Source of the DNA: Chitinophagaceae bacterium
Lineage (GTDB): Bacteria > Bacteroidota > Bacteroidia > Chitinophagales > Chitinophagaceae
Length of the DNA stretch: 64,000 bases
NCBI GenBank assembly: GCA_016706055.1
Contig: JADJKL010000001.1
Span: forward strand, 124,001 to 188,000
Direction: 5' to 3'
Shown here: piece by piece, positions 27,899-36,563 of the stretch
Position numbering within the stretch: position 1 is the stretch's first letter
Layout: each line of letters starts with the position of its first letter
Notes under the pieces: generated by a model
The model's database searches: none
Told to the model about the DNA's origin: nothing
The model's input: only the letters and a program-made list of their open reading frames with translations
Position numbers and translations under genes: made by a program

Positions 27899-28342
27899 TT
27901 AGTTTTCCCAAGGGGCTTTACCGTCTACATTAAGGCCCAGACTGCGGGCAGTACCGGCTACCATTTTCATAGCACTTTCTATAGTAAAGCAATTTAAGTC
28001 AGGCATTTTATCTTCAGCGATAGCTTTTACCTGATCCCAATTTACTTTACCAACTTTTGCACGGTTACTTTCCTTGGAACCCTTTTGAATTTTTGCTGCT
28101 TCCATCAACTGAATAGCGGCAGGAGGAGTTTTTAACACAAAGTCAAAACTCTTGTCAGCATAAACTGTAATTAATACGGGGATTACTTTACCTTGTTTGT
28201 CCTGCGTTCTTGCGTTGAACTGCTTACAAAAGTCCATGATATTAATACCTTTGGAACCTAATGCAGGACCGATTGGAGGTGCAGGATTGGCCTGGCCACC
28301 CTTACACTGTAGCTTTACATAGCCACTGATTTCTTTTGCCAT
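27899..28342 (-). CDS. rplK: 50S ribosomal protein L11
   Basis: A 147-residue protein. GYVKLQCKGGQANPAPPIGP and ALGSKGINIMDFCKQFNART are the conserved N-terminal domain, and KQRGSKESNRAKVGKVNWDQ-like sequence with KMPDLNCFTIESAMKMVAGT forms the RNA-binding C-terminal domain. It binds the GTPase-associated centre of 23S rRNA. It starts the rplKAJL unit and is preceded by a leader of about 250 bases with inverted repeats. Confidence 0.97.
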   Translation of the reverse strand: MAKEISGYVKLQCKGGQANPAPPIGPALGSKGINIMDFCKQFNARTQDKQGKVIPVLITVYADKSFDFVLKTPPAAIQLMEAAKIQKGSKESNRAKVGKVNWDQVKAIAEDKMPDLNCFTIESAMKMVAGTARSLGLNVDGKAPWEN

Positions 28343-28600
28343 TTTTTATCTTTTTTGGTGTTAACGACTTTTCATCTCATGGATTAATAAGTCTCCCAAA
28401 TTCCTTGGTCTCCATAGTTTTATCAGAGGAGACCGTACTATCCCCTCCTTCGCTGAGGCTTAGGAGGGTAATGAAAGAACTAATTGGGGCGGCGAAGGTA
28501 AGGGTAAACTTCAGTCTGGCAAAGGTTTTATACAGTTTTATTTTCGCCTGTCTTAAATCAAAATACTCATAGGCACTTATGCGATAACTCAAATAGTGTT
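28343..28600 (-). promoter_or_regulatory. rplK leader with two hairpins
   Basis: No gene is seen in this stretch. Two inverted repeats are clear: GGTCTCC at 28407-28413 with GGAGACC at 28428-28434, and CCCTCCT at 28443-28449 with AGGAGGG at 28462-28468. They lie 65-125 bases upstream of the rplK start. L1 binds a leader structure of the L11 operon in other bacteria, so these hairpins are candidates for that control; this is inferred from position only. Confidence 0.4.
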
Positions 28601-28603
28601 TAC

Positions 28604-28630
28604 AAAAAAACCACCCTATTGGATGGCTTT
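28604..28630 (-). terminator. Terminator after nusG
   Basis: On the - strand AAGCCATCC and GGGTGGTTT pair (with two G-T pairs) around AATA, followed by a T run (A at 28604-28610 on +). It lies 20 bases past the nusG stop and may separate secE-nusG from rplKAJL, or act as an attenuator. Confidence 0.65.
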
Positions 28631-28649
28631 TAAATATTTCGAATAGAAA

Positions 28650-29255
28650 TCAACTGATTTTCTCAACCTGCATATAGTTCAGTTCCACTGGTGTAGACCG
28701 ACCAAATATCTTTACAGTCACTTTTAATTTCTTCTTTTCATCATTAACCTCTTCAATCACACCATTAAAATCATTGAATGGTCCTTCGATAATCTTAATT
28801 GTTTCGCCAACGATAAACGGCTCACTCATACTTACTCCACCAGCTTCTGCCATTTCATCCATCTTACCCAACATCTTGTTTACTTCTGCTTTACGAAGGG
28901 CAATCGGGTTTTCTTTACCAAGGAAGTGAATAACATTTGGTACATTCTTTACCACATCTCTTAAATCATCACTCAGCTTACCTTCTGTAATCTCAATCAT
29001 CACATAGCCAGGATAATAATTTCTTTCCCGCATTACCTTTTTCCCGTTGGCAACTTTGTACACTTTTTCTACCGGAAGAAAAATCTGTTTAACCTGCTCC
29101 CAACCACCACGGCTCACTTCTTTATCAAGATATTCTTTAACCTTTTTCTCCTTACCGCTAACAACACGAAGAACAAACCACTTGGTGTCTTGGTGATGTT
29201 CATCTTCAGCATGCCCGTTGTTTGCTATATTCTCTGTATTTGTAGTTACTTCCAT
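28650..29255 (-). CDS. nusG: Transcription termination/antitermination protein NusG
   Basis: A 201-residue protein. The NGN domain starts KWFVLRVVSGKEKKVKEYLD and has NYYPGYVMIEI and VIHFLGKENPIAL; the C-terminal KOW domain has GETIKIIEGPFNDFNGVIEE. NusG binds RNA polymerase and links it to Rho or to ribosomal protein S10. The first 25 residues are a polar extension rich in Asn, Glu and His. It is four bases downstream of secE. Confidence 0.97.
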   Translation of the reverse strand: MEVTTNTENIANNGHAEDEHHQDTKWFVLRVVSGKEKKVKEYLDKEVSRGGWEQVKQIFLPVEKVYKVANGKKVMRERNYYPGYVMIEITEGKLSDDLRDVVKNVPNVIHFLGKENPIALRKAEVNKMLGKMDEMAEAGGVSMSEPFIVGETIKIIEGPFNDFNGVIEEVNDEKKKLKVTVKIFGRSTPVELNYMQVEKIS

Positions 29256-29258
29256 TGC

Positions 29259-29453
29259 TTAGAAAAGTTTGTCGTAAATGAACTTCAACACATTACCAAA
29301 AACAGAATCTATTGCCAATACAATTAATGTAATAACAATAGTTGCTGCAATTACAATCATTGTAGACTGCTGTAACTGAGGCCATGTAGGCCAGGTCACT
29401 TTTTCTGTAAGCTCTTTGTAAGAGTCTTTAAAATAATTAGCGATCTTAATCAT
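29259..29453 (-). CDS. secE: Preprotein translocase subunit SecE
   Basis: A 64-residue protein with the short cytoplasmic helix IANYFKDSYKELTEKVTWPT (the conserved KVTWP segment) and one membrane helix (MIVIAATIVITLIVLAIDSV). It clamps SecY in the inner membrane. Its place between tRNA-Trp and nusG is the standard Bacteroidota and general bacterial order. Confidence 0.96.
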   Translation of the reverse strand: MIKIANYFKDSYKELTEKVTWPTWPQLQQSTMIVIAATIVITLIVLAIDSVFGNVLKFIYDKLF

Positions 29454-29488
29454 GTTAACAATTTGATATTTCCAAAAAAATTACTCTG

Positions 29489-29559
29489 CACGGGCACTAG
29501 GATTCGAACCCAGATCAAAGGTTTTGGAGACCCGTATGCTACCGTTGCACCATGCCCGT
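29489..29559 (-). tRNA. tRNA-Trp (anticodon CCA)
   Basis: A 71-base cloverleaf on the - strand. ACGGGCA pairs with TGCCCGT, the anticodon loop is TCTCCAAAA-type with CCA, and the T loop is TTCGAAT. No encoded CCA. It sits between tuf and secE. Confidence 0.97.
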
Positions 29560-29565
29560 ATGAAA

Positions 29566-29619
29566 GCTAAAAGCTATTGGCAGTTAACCAATAGCTTTTA
29601 GCATTATGTTTCAAAGATA
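29566..29619 (-). promoter_or_regulatory. Hairpin and -7 box between tuf and tRNA-Trp
   Basis: GCTAAAAGCTATTGG at 29566-29580 pairs perfectly with its complement at 29588-29602, a possible terminator of the tuf message. TATCTTTG on the - strand (29619-29612) matches the -7 consensus and could start a tRNA-Trp/secE/nusG transcript that passes through the hairpin. No good -33 element is present, so the promoter call is weak; the hairpin is certain. Confidence 0.45.
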
Positions 29620-29684
29620 GCTAATTTATCATTAGCTATGCCCGCAGGCAGAAAGCGAAATGCTAAAAGCCCTGAGCCTTCTTC

Positions 29685-30875
29685 TTATTTTAAAATTTCA
29701 GTAACCTGACCCGCACCTACTGTACGACCACCTTCACGAATCGCAAACTTCAAACCTTTCTCCATCGCAATTGGTTGGATAAGTTTTACAGTAAGAGATG
29801 TATTATCACCAGGCATAACCATTTCAGTCCCAGCTGCTAATTCTACCTCACCAGTTACATCCGTAGTACGGAAATAGAACTGAGGGCGGTACTTCTGGAA
29901 GAATGGAGTATGACGTCCACCTTCTTCTTTGCTCAATACGTAAACTTCTCCTTTGAACTCAGTATGTGGAGTGATAGAACCTGGCTTACAAATTACCATA
30001 CCACGACGGATTTGAGTTTTCTCAATACCACGAAGTAATAAACCTGCATTATCTCCAGCTTCTCCTTCATCCAATAACTTACGGAACATCTCAACACCAG
30101 TACAAGTTGATGTAAGTGGAGTTTCTACTAAACCAACAATTTCAACAGCCTCACCTACTTTGATACGGCCTCTCTCAATACGACCAGTGGCAACTGTACC
30201 ACGACCTGTAATTGAGAATACATCTTCAACTGACATAAGGAAAGGAAGATCAACCGGACGTGGAGGAAGAGGAATATATGAATCCACTGCAGCCATTAAT
30301 TCTTCAACTTGTGCAACTGCGTCAGCGTCACCTTCTAATGCTTTAATTGCAGAACCTTTAATGATTGGTGTATTATCACCATCAAAACCATAGAAAGTAA
30401 GAAGCTCACGGATCTCCATTTCTACTAATTCTAAAAGTTCAGGATCGTCAACCAAGTCAACTTTATTCATGAATACTACGATAGTAGGTACACCAACCTG
30501 ACGAGCAAGCAGGATATGCTCTTTCGTTTGTGGCATAGGACCATCAGTAGCAGCAACTACAAGTATAGCACCATCCATCTGTGCAGCACCTGTAATCATA
30601 TTTTTTACATAGTCAGCATGACCGGGACAGTCAACGTGGGCATAATGGCGATTTACTGTCTGATATTCTACGTGTGCAGTATTAATTGTGATACCTCTTT
30701 CTTTTTCTTCAGGAGCACCATCAATTTCATCATACTTTTTTGCAACGTTACCCATTCCTTTTGTTGAAAGAATAGAAGTAATAGCAGCAGTTAATGTTGT
30801 TTTACCGTGGTCAATGTGACCAATAGTACCAATGTTAACGTGGGGTTTCTCCCTTTTAAAGGTCTCTTTTGACAT
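29685..30875 (-). CDS. tuf: Elongation factor Tu
   Basis: A 396-residue GTPase that brings aminoacyl-tRNA to the ribosome. The P loop GTIGHIDHGKTTLTAAIT, switch II VDCPGHADYVKNMITGAAQM, and the base-specificity motif VVFMNKVDLVDD are present, as is the C-terminal beta domain ending GGRTVGAGQVTEI. Length is normal. It sits inside a tRNA-rich operon: four tRNAs upstream and tRNA-Trp downstream. Confidence 0.98.
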   Translation of the reverse strand: MSKETFKREKPHVNIGTIGHIDHGKTTLTAAITSILSTKGMGNVAKKYDEIDGAPEEKERGITINTAHVEYQTVNRHYAHVDCPGHADYVKNMITGAAQMDGAILVVAATDGPMPQTKEHILLARQVGVPTIVVFMNKVDLVDDPELLELVEMEIRELLTFYGFDGDNTPIIKGSAIKALEGDADAVAQVEELMAAVDSYIPLPPRPVDLPFLMSVEDVFSITGRGTVATGRIERGRIKVGEAVEIVGLVETPLTSTCTGVEMFRKLLDEGEAGDNAGLLLRGIEKTQIRRGMVICKPGSITPHTEFKGEVYVLSKEEGGRHTPFFQKYRPQFYFRTTDVTGEVELAAGTEMVMPGDNTSLTVKLIQPIAMEKGLKFAIREGGRTVGAGQVTEILK

Positions 30876-30970
30876 TGTTATCTGTTTTAAATTGTGTTTT
30901 ACTAAAAATTGTTGTTTTTATTCTAATAGTCCGTTTCAATTAAATGAAACTTAAATCGAATATACTTTTG

Positions 30971-31042
<72 letters not shown>

Positions 31043-31130
31043 TTTTTGAGTCATTGAAGTCAGTGTGTCAAACTAGTCAAATGGGCAAACCCTTAATTAT
31101 TTGACTCATTTGACTAGAGTGACTCTTTTG

Positions 31131-31203
31131 AGCGGAAGACCGGGCTCGAACCGGCCACCTGAAGCTTGGAAGGCTACCGCTCTACCAAATGAGCTACTTC
31201 CGC
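31131..31203 (-). tRNA. tRNA-Gly (anticodon TCC)
   Basis: A 73-base cloverleaf on the - strand with acceptor GCGGAAG/CTTCCGC. The anticodon loop CTTCCAA carries TCC. The stem GTAGC/GCTTC has a T-T mismatch at its second pair, noted in the findings. Confidence 0.93.
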
Positions 31204-31262
31204 TGGTAAAAATTTCAAAATACAAAGAACTCCCACCTTCGTTAAAACTACGGTGGATATTG

Positions 31263-31345
31263 TGGGCAGAGCTGGATTCGAACCAACGTACTCGTGAGAG
31301 AACAGATTTACAGTCTGTCGCCTTTAGCCACTCGGCCATCTGCCC
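31263..31345 (-). tRNA. tRNA-Tyr (anticodon GTA)
   Basis: An 83-base class II tRNA on the - strand with a long variable arm, acceptor GGGCAGA/TCTGCCC, anticodon arm CAGACTGTAAATCTG with GTA, and T loop TTCGAAT. Confidence 0.96.
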
Positions 31346-31405
31346 TTGTTGCAAGAACTCTATTCCTACAACTTACTTTTTCGAAATAGAGTTCCGAAAT
31401 ACCTG

Positions 31406-31481
<76 letters not shown>

Positions 31482-31520
31482 TTTTTACTCAATAAAGAAC
31501 TACCCCCATTTTTGGGAAGG

Positions 31521-31528
31521 CAAAGGTA
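31521..31528 (-). promoter_or_regulatory. -7 promoter box of the tRNA-tuf operon
   Basis: TACCTTTG on the - strand (CAAAGGTA on +) matches TAnnTTTG and is 42 bases upstream of the first tRNA-Thr, the same distance as in the tRNA-Asp promoter. The -33 position holds only TTTT. Confidence 0.55.
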
Positions 31529-31670
31529 AGGGAATTTAATAATTGGAAAAATTTTGTAAAGTTTTTTTTTGCTTGTTTTCAGAGACTTGTGAATAAAACT
31601 CTGGAAAACTAATTGAGAAGAAGGATTTCTTAATGCAAAATCATCATTGAACAGATCAAAAAAACGAATC

Positions 31671-31700
31671 AAAAAAAAGGCCTTGCTTTCGCAAGGCCTT
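31671..31700 (-). terminator. Rho-independent terminator after the hibernation-factor gene
   Basis: AAGGCCTTGC and GCAAGGCCTT form a ten-base-pair stem with a TTTC loop, followed on the - strand by eight T. It starts eight bases past the restored stop at 31708. Confidence 0.9.
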
Positions 31701-31707
31701 AAACTCA

Positions 31708-32015
31708 TTATGCTACTTTTTTTTCTTTATTCTTTTTTATTTGAATTATCATTGAATCAAGAGCATCATCAAACGACTCTTCAAACGATTTAGAAGTTGA
31801 TTTCAAAAAAAATTGTGTCCTGGAACATGTACTCTAATCTCTGCGATCTTATCTTTCAATGCATGAACTACATTATCAAGTTTTAAAAAAACATTTACAC
31901 GGATAATGCGGTCATTGAAGTTGTTTAGCTTTTCAAGCTTTCGGTTTACAAATCCAATTAACTTACTGTCTGCATTAAAATGAACAGTTTGAATGTTTAC
32001 GTTCATAATCGTCAT
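31708..32015 (-). CDS. Ribosome hibernation-promoting factor / RaiA-like protein, frame broken
   Basis: About 102 residues if one base is added. The first frame (32015-31803) reads MNVNIQTVHFNADSKLIGFV, then KLEKLNNFNDRIIRVNVFLK and KIAEIRVHVPG, the beta-alpha-beta fold of HPF/YfiA. It stops at the run of eight A at 31805-31812 (+ strand); with nine the protein continues through FLKSTSKSFEESFDDALDSM and ends in lysine-rich KKNKEKKVA just before the terminator. That continuation matches the short HPF C-terminus. These proteins bind 30S subunits and promote inactive 70S or 100S ribosomes in stationary phase. The start may be the second methionine (MNVNIQ). Confidence 0.85.
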
Positions 32016-32156
32016 GGTTTTAATCAGTGAAACAATAATTTAAAGAACTCTTCAGGTTTTCAATAGGCCTTATTCTTATTCATGTTCAAGTTAAGGAAAA
32101 ACAAGCCTTTTCCCAAAATAAACCAATCAAGATTTTTATTGTGTTGCGAGTAAATA

Positions 32157-33059
32157 TTATGATTTGGGATGCGCCTTTTTGTGGACGTTTTTTAATTTCT
32201 CAATGGTGTTATGTGTATAAACCTGAGTAGAGGCAAGGCTACTATGACCAAGCAGTTCTTTTACTGCATTAAGATCTGCCCCATTATTCATTAAATGTGT
32301 GGCAAATGTGTGCCGAAGTATGTGAGGGCTCTTTTTTTCTAAAGTGCTGGCTTCTGACAAATATTTGTTTACCAGTAAATAAGCATATTTAGGATATATC
32401 TTTTTCCCTTTTTCTGTAACCAGTAAAACATCATCTAATTTTTCAAATTCTTTTTTCTTTAACTGCTGATATTCTTTTATCATTTCAAGAATGCTTTTCC
32501 CTACAGGTATTACTCTTTCCTTGCTTCCTTTGCCCAATACTTTTATCTGTGACCTGCTAAAATCGACCTGATTCTCTTTTAACCCTATAAGTTCACTTAG
32601 CCGCATTCCGGTTGCATAAAAAATTAAAATCAGCATTTTCGCATTTAATGTCTTCCAGTCCTCATTCGTACTATTCAGTAACTCAATTAAATTTTTAGTC
32701 TCTGATTCTTTTACAAACACAGGCAATCTCTTCCCAACTTTCGGACTAATTAATTTACTCATTGGAGAAATCTCAATTGCTTCTATTTTAAGTTGGTATT
32801 TGAAAAATGATTTAAGGCAGGAAATTTTCCGATTTATTGATTTAGCGCCAAGCCCTTTACTCTTGAGAGATGCTAACCAATTACGAATAAAATTGTGACT
32901 TATGCTGTTCAGTTCGACGTCACCAAAATTGGCGTTTAAAAAATCGAAAAAATCTGAAAGATCAGTTTTATAAGATATGATTGTATTAGAAGAATACCTT
33001 TTTTCGAATTGAAGATATTCTATGAAGGAATCGTATGATTGGATTAACGATGCTGGCAT
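32157..33059 (-). CDS. Tyrosine recombinase of the XerC/XerD family
   Basis: A 300-residue recombinase from MPASLIQSYDSFIEYLQFEK. The frame opens at 33101, but that region overlaps the rpsU terminator, so the ATG at 33059 is preferred. The SAM-like N-terminal core-binding domain covers residues 1-95. Catalytic residues are visible in YATGMRLSELIGL (first Arg), HILRHTFATHLMNNGADLNA (His-x-x-Arg), ELLGHSSLAS (His) and TQVYTHNT (nucleophile Tyr). It is a chromosomal Xer-type enzyme resolving dimers at dif rather than a phage integrase, judging by length and its housekeeping surroundings; whether it is XerC or XerD cannot be said. Confidence 0.9.
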   Translation of the reverse strand: MPASLIQSYDSFIEYLQFEKRYSSNTIISYKTDLSDFFDFLNANFGDVELNSISHNFIRNWLASLKSKGLGAKSINRKISCLKSFFKYQLKIEAIEISPMSKLISPKVGKRLPVFVKESETKNLIELLNSTNEDWKTLNAKMLILIFYATGMRLSELIGLKENQVDFSRSQIKVLGKGSKERVIPVGKSILEMIKEYQQLKKKEFEKLDDVLLVTEKGKKIYPKYAYLLVNKYLSEASTLEKKSPHILRHTFATHLMNNGADLNAVKELLGHSSLASTQVYTHNTIEKLKNVHKKAHPKS

Positions 33060-33101
33060 ATAAACATTAAAAATGGTAGAGTTTTTGCGACATCTACCCA
33101 T

Positions 33102-33144
33102 AAAAAAAGACAGCTACAAAGTTATTAAACTTCACAGCTATCTT
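33102..33144 (-). terminator. Terminator of rpsU
   Basis: A 17-base-pair hairpin (arms 33107-33123 and 33128-33144, a few G-T pairs, loop ATTA) followed by a T run on the - strand. It lies 26 bases past the rpsU stop. Confidence 0.85.
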
Positions 33145-33169
33145 CGAATTATGTTACTACTAGTTAAGA

Positions 33170-33367
33170 TTAGATTTCTATCTTACCGCTAGCTATATTC
33201 TGCTTGTAGATTGCTTTTAATACTTCACCACGACGTCTTACGGATGGTTTAGTAAAACTCTGACGATCTCTTAGTTGCAATAAAACTTTCGATTTTTCGA
33301 ATTTTTTCTTGTACTTCTTTAACGCCTTATCAATGTTTTCGCAGTCTTTTGAATCAATTATTAGCAT
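33170..33367 (-). CDS. rpsU: 30S ribosomal protein bS21
   Basis: A 65-residue basic protein. MLIIDSKDCENIDKALKKYK and KVLLQLRDRQSFTKPSVRRR are the Bacteroidota form of bS21. It sits near the anti-Shine-Dalgarno end of 16S rRNA. The gene has a full Shine-Dalgarno sequence, unusual in this phylum, and its own promoter box and terminator. Confidence 0.96.
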   Translation of the reverse strand: MLIIDSKDCENIDKALKKYKKKFEKSKVLLQLRDRQSFTKPSVRRRGEVLKAIYKQNIASGKIEI

Positions 33368-33376
33368 AATTTGTAT

Positions 33377-33384
33377 ACCTCCTT
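33377..33384 (-). promoter_or_regulatory. Strong Shine-Dalgarno site of rpsU
   Basis: AAGGAGGT on the - strand, nine bases before the ATG. Most genes in this window have no such site. In Bacteroidota, bS21 helps hide the anti-SD of 16S rRNA, and a strong SD on rpsU allows feedback: ribosomes lacking bS21 translate it preferentially. Confidence 0.85.
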
Positions 33385-33404
33385 TGGTACTTTTTTTAGG
33401 ATTG

Positions 33405-33412
33405 CAAAGATA
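33405..33412 (-). promoter_or_regulatory. -7 promoter box of rpsU
   Basis: TATCTTTG on the - strand (CAAAGATA on +), 38 bases upstream of the rpsU start, with TTTC 19 bases further upstream as a weak -33 element. Confidence 0.6.
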
Positions 33413-33465
33413 GGAGTAAAATTGGAAAAAAGAAACTCGAAAAAGAATTCATTTACTTTGCTCCT

Positions 33466-34053
33466 ATGTTTACAGGAATTATTGAGTCAAAAGGGATTAT
33501 TAAACGAGTCGTTTCAGAAGGCCTGAACAAGACGTTTTGGATAGAATCCGGCATTTCTTCCCAATTAAAAGTGGACCAAAGCCTGAGCCACAGCGGGGTT
33601 TGCCTTACCGTAGAGACATTAAATGAAACCAGCCACCGTGTTACTGCCATTGACGAAACTTTACAAAAGACTAATTTATCTGGTTGGAAGGGAGGCACAA
33701 TTGTAAATCTGGAAAGATGTCTTCAAATTGGTGGCCGACTTGATGGTCATATTGTACAAGGACATGTGGATTGTGTAGGCATTTGCAAAGGAGTAATAGA
33801 AAAAAAGGGGAGTTGGGTTCTGACATTCGAGTTTCCCAAAAAGTTTGCAGAGCTGGTGGTTGAAAAAGGATCTATTTGTTTAAATGGAATAAGTCTGACA
33901 GTTTTCAATATAAAAAAGAAAGCTTTTTCAGTAGCAATAGTTCCTTATACATACGAACACACAAATATTCAATTTCTTAAAGCTGGCGATACTGTAAATC
34001 TTGAATTTGATATGTTGGGTAAGTATTTATTACGCCAAATGAAGTTGAAGTAG
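33466..34053 (+). CDS. ribE: Riboflavin synthase subunit alpha
   Basis: A 195-residue enzyme that dismutates two 6,7-dimethyl-8-ribityllumazines into riboflavin. It has the two lumazine-binding repeats: MFTGIIESKGIIKRV...SHSGVCLTVETLNETSHRVT, then GGRLDGHIVQGHVDCVG...SICLNGISLTVFNIKKKAFSV. The start MFTGIIE is diagnostic. It begins 98 bases from the divergent rpsU and has TACTTTG close upstream, one base short of the -7 consensus. Confidence 0.95.
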   Translation: MFTGIIESKGIIKRVVSEGLNKTFWIESGISSQLKVDQSLSHSGVCLTVETLNETSHRVTAIDETLQKTNLSGWKGGTIVNLERCLQIGGRLDGHIVQGHVDCVGICKGVIEKKGSWVLTFEFPKKFAELVVEKGSICLNGISLTVFNIKKKAFSVAIVPYTYEHTNIQFLKAGDTVNLEFDMLGKYLLRQMKLK

Positions 34054-34069
34054 CCGACAGACATATCAC

Positions 34070-35361
34070 ATGAAGAAAATCTTTACATACTTTATCATTG
34101 TATTAGTTACCTCAATTTCTTTCCTATTTGCACCAAAACCAACATCCAACAAAGGACCGGATAGTTTATGCCCGGTTAACTACATTCAGCTAAACAAGTA
34201 TATGGGCTTTAGCATGAACTGCGATGCTATTGAGTATATGGGTGGATCCGTAGCACCTGGCTATTTATTCAATGATAAATATTCCCGTCAATCGAGGCCA
34301 TTGTATCTTTTGTCCGGATCATTAATTGGTTATGCCATTTACTTTATAAGTTCACCTTTTCATAGTTCTATAAATAAGTGGGCTGGTTCTTGGTTTGACA
34401 ATCAAATTCCTGAAGAACAAGTTTCATTATACCTATCTCATTATGCCGGACTAATTTTCTTAAACCTTTTGATTCTTGTTTTTTCGCTTTTATTTTTTGA
34501 AAAAATAATTAATCGTTTTACCGGTAGCTGGAAAAATGGCAATTGGTTTAAATACAGCCTGATGCTGCTTCTTATTTCCAATCATATTACTAAAACATTC
34601 TTCTGGATGCCGCATCAACAGATGTTCAATACGCTGCTCCCTTTACTTTGCATCTGGTTGTTTATAAAATATATTGCAGTTGATGTCATTAAAAACAACT
34701 CGCTATTAGTTTCTTATTTGGCACTCTGCTACTTTTTTATGGGAGCTTTTTGCTCTTATTACCTATTCTAGCCTTTTCAATTTTCTATAAAATAAAAATT
34801 ATTGAAAAGAAAAAACTATCCAAAGTCTTGCAACCCGTTGTATTGAATTCACTAGTATTTATTTTACCATTACTATGCTGGATATTAACTTTAAAAATTG
34901 TAGGAGTTGATTTTTATAGTCATGAAACTGCATTTTTCAGAGAATTCATTTGGGTAGCAGATGCAATAAATGACCCGAATAGAAATCTTTTCTATGAATT
35001 ATCTGCCAATTTCTCTGTTTACATCAAAACTACTGGGATTGTTATTTTTCCGATTGCTTTTCTAATTATATCATATTTCATATCACAAAAAAATAATAAT
35101 GCCAATGACAAATTCCCTCATCGAGAAACTTTCATCCTCACAACAATTTTACTTTTCTTATTTTTCTTCTTTCTGGGATATTATACTGACAGATTAACGT
35201 ATTCACTATGCCCTCTTTTTATAACTTATAGTGCTATTCTTTTAAATCGTCAGAAGCTAAGTAATCTAAAGAAGACAAGTATTATTATAATAATACTATC
35301 CTGGCATCTCTTTATTTTACTAAATGAGATGCCTCATTTTTCCGATAGATTTTATTATTAA
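34070..35361 (+). CDS. Multi-pass membrane protein of unknown function, frame broken
   Basis: I do not recognise a named family. Two frames make one protein of about 430 residues. The first begins MKKIFTYFIIVLVTSISFLF and has an external loop rich in polar residues (NYIQLNKYMGFSMNCDAIEY), then several membrane segments; the second adds at least four more (VVLNSLVFILPLLCWILTLK, IVIFPIAFLIISYFI, ILTTILLFLFFFFLGYY) and ends LFILLNEMPHFSDRFYY. They join if one T is added to the T5 run at 34747-34751. It resembles GT-C-like membrane proteins of polysaccharide clusters, and its neighbours fit that, but the role is inferred. Confidence 0.6.
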
Positions 35362-35427
35362 TTTGCCGACAGAAATGAAATTTCCTCGCAAAAGTTATTG
35401 TATATTAGCGACTGATTAACCCATTCA

Positions 35428-36522
35428 ATGCAAGCTTCAGTTCAGCCAACAAAATTTTTTCCTGCTCTTGAAGGGCTTAGAGGTATTGCCATCATTGCGG
35501 TAATAATTTATCATAATTTTCCTTATGGCGACTCACTTTTTGGTTGGCTTGGTGTTGACTTGTTTTTTGTTCTATCCGGATTTTTAATTACCAGCATCCT
35601 TTTCAGGTCAGTAAATATTGATAAGCCTTCAGCTTATTTTAAAAAATTCTATATTAGAAGAGCACTTCGCATTTTCCCGTTGTACTATTTATTTTTGTTT
35701 GCCTTTTTGTTTTTATTACCGGCTCTTGGCATTTTTAATAATGAAGTAAGCGAATACCAGGAAGATAAATTCTGGTTTATTTTTTATGGGCAGAATTGGC
35801 TATTTACTAATAATTTTCCTGAAACGTCTCATTGTTTAAATCATTTCTGGTCCCTTGCAGTAGAAGAACAGTATTATATATTCTGGCCCATCATTATTAT
35901 TTTACTTAAAAAACCGAGATACCTTCTCATCTTCTTGATTGGGTTTCTTCTCGTTTTATTTGGTTTCAGAAGCTATATCTGGAATGCCCACTATGAAGGT
36001 TTTAATTATACTAATTTCTACACTTTTACCAGATTCGACGGTATCTGTATCGGAAGTATCATAGCGATACTTTCAATTCAAAAAAAAGAATTCATATTAC
36101 GTCACACCGCTTCGATCGTAACAGGTTTGGCAGCATTAAATTTTATTTTCTATTTTGCTAATACTTCCGGCAACCTTCCTTATCTGGCTTTTATTGGCTA
36201 TACCACATTTGCTGCAATGTTCGGCATCCTTGTTTACGAACTTGCATATGGCAATGCCAACTGGCTAAAGAAAATTTTTAGTGGCAATATGCTGCGGTTT
36301 CTCGGTCGAATATCATATGGCCTTTATATGTTTCATTGGCCAGTTCATTATTTTTTAAGGAAACCGCTATTTATTTTTTTCAATGATTCATTACACCTAC
36401 CCAAAGTATACAACCAAATTCTTATTGCATTTATCACTACTGCCATTTCAATCGTATTCAGTCTTATCAGTTATTATTTTTTTGAAATGAAGTTTTTACG
36501 GTTAAAAGAAAAGTTTCAGTAA
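35428..36522 (+). CDS. Acyltransferase family 3 (OafA/YrhL-like) membrane protein
   Basis: A 364-residue protein with about ten membrane segments. Family marks are FPALEGLRGIAIIAVIIYHN with the conserved histidine, FGWLGVDLFFVLSGFLITSI, FYIRRALRIFPLYYLFLF, and FWSLAVEEQYYIFWPIII. The C-terminal RISYGLYMFHWPVHYFLRKP is also typical. Members move acetyl or other acyl groups onto surface sugars. It lies in the middle of the polysaccharide-like cluster and starts 66 bases after the preceding membrane protein. Confidence 0.92.
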   Translation: MQASVQPTKFFPALEGLRGIAIIAVIIYHNFPYGDSLFGWLGVDLFFVLSGFLITSILFRSVNIDKPSAYFKKFYIRRALRIFPLYYLFLFAFLFLLPALGIFNNEVSEYQEDKFWFIFYGQNWLFTNNFPETSHCLNHFWSLAVEEQYYIFWPIIIILLKKPRYLLIFLIGFLLVLFGFRSYIWNAHYEGFNYTNFYTFTRFDGICIGSIIAILSIQKKEFILRHTASIVTGLAALNFIFYFANTSGNLPYLAFIGYTTFAAMFGILVYELAYGNANWLKKIFSGNMLRFLGRISYGLYMFHWPVHYFLRKPLFIFFNDSLHLPKVYNQILIAFITTAISIVFSLISYYFFEMKFLRLKEKFQ

Positions 36523-36563
36523 AGGTTTTGTCTAACTATGAAATAAATTCTCTTATTTTGAAT

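Noticed and set aside
27873..27911. Upstream start of rplA
   Set aside because: It would overlap rplK and adds residues not found in L1; MAFISKKRK is the normal start.
32157..33059. The Xer recombinase as part of a mobile element
   Set aside because: It lies between rpsU and a hibernation factor with no repeats, cargo or tRNA target nearby, so a chromosomal role fits better.
33060..33101. Upstream start of the Xer recombinase
   Set aside because: It begins directly beside the rpsU terminator's T run, so little room is left for a promoter, and it adds residues unlike Xer proteins.
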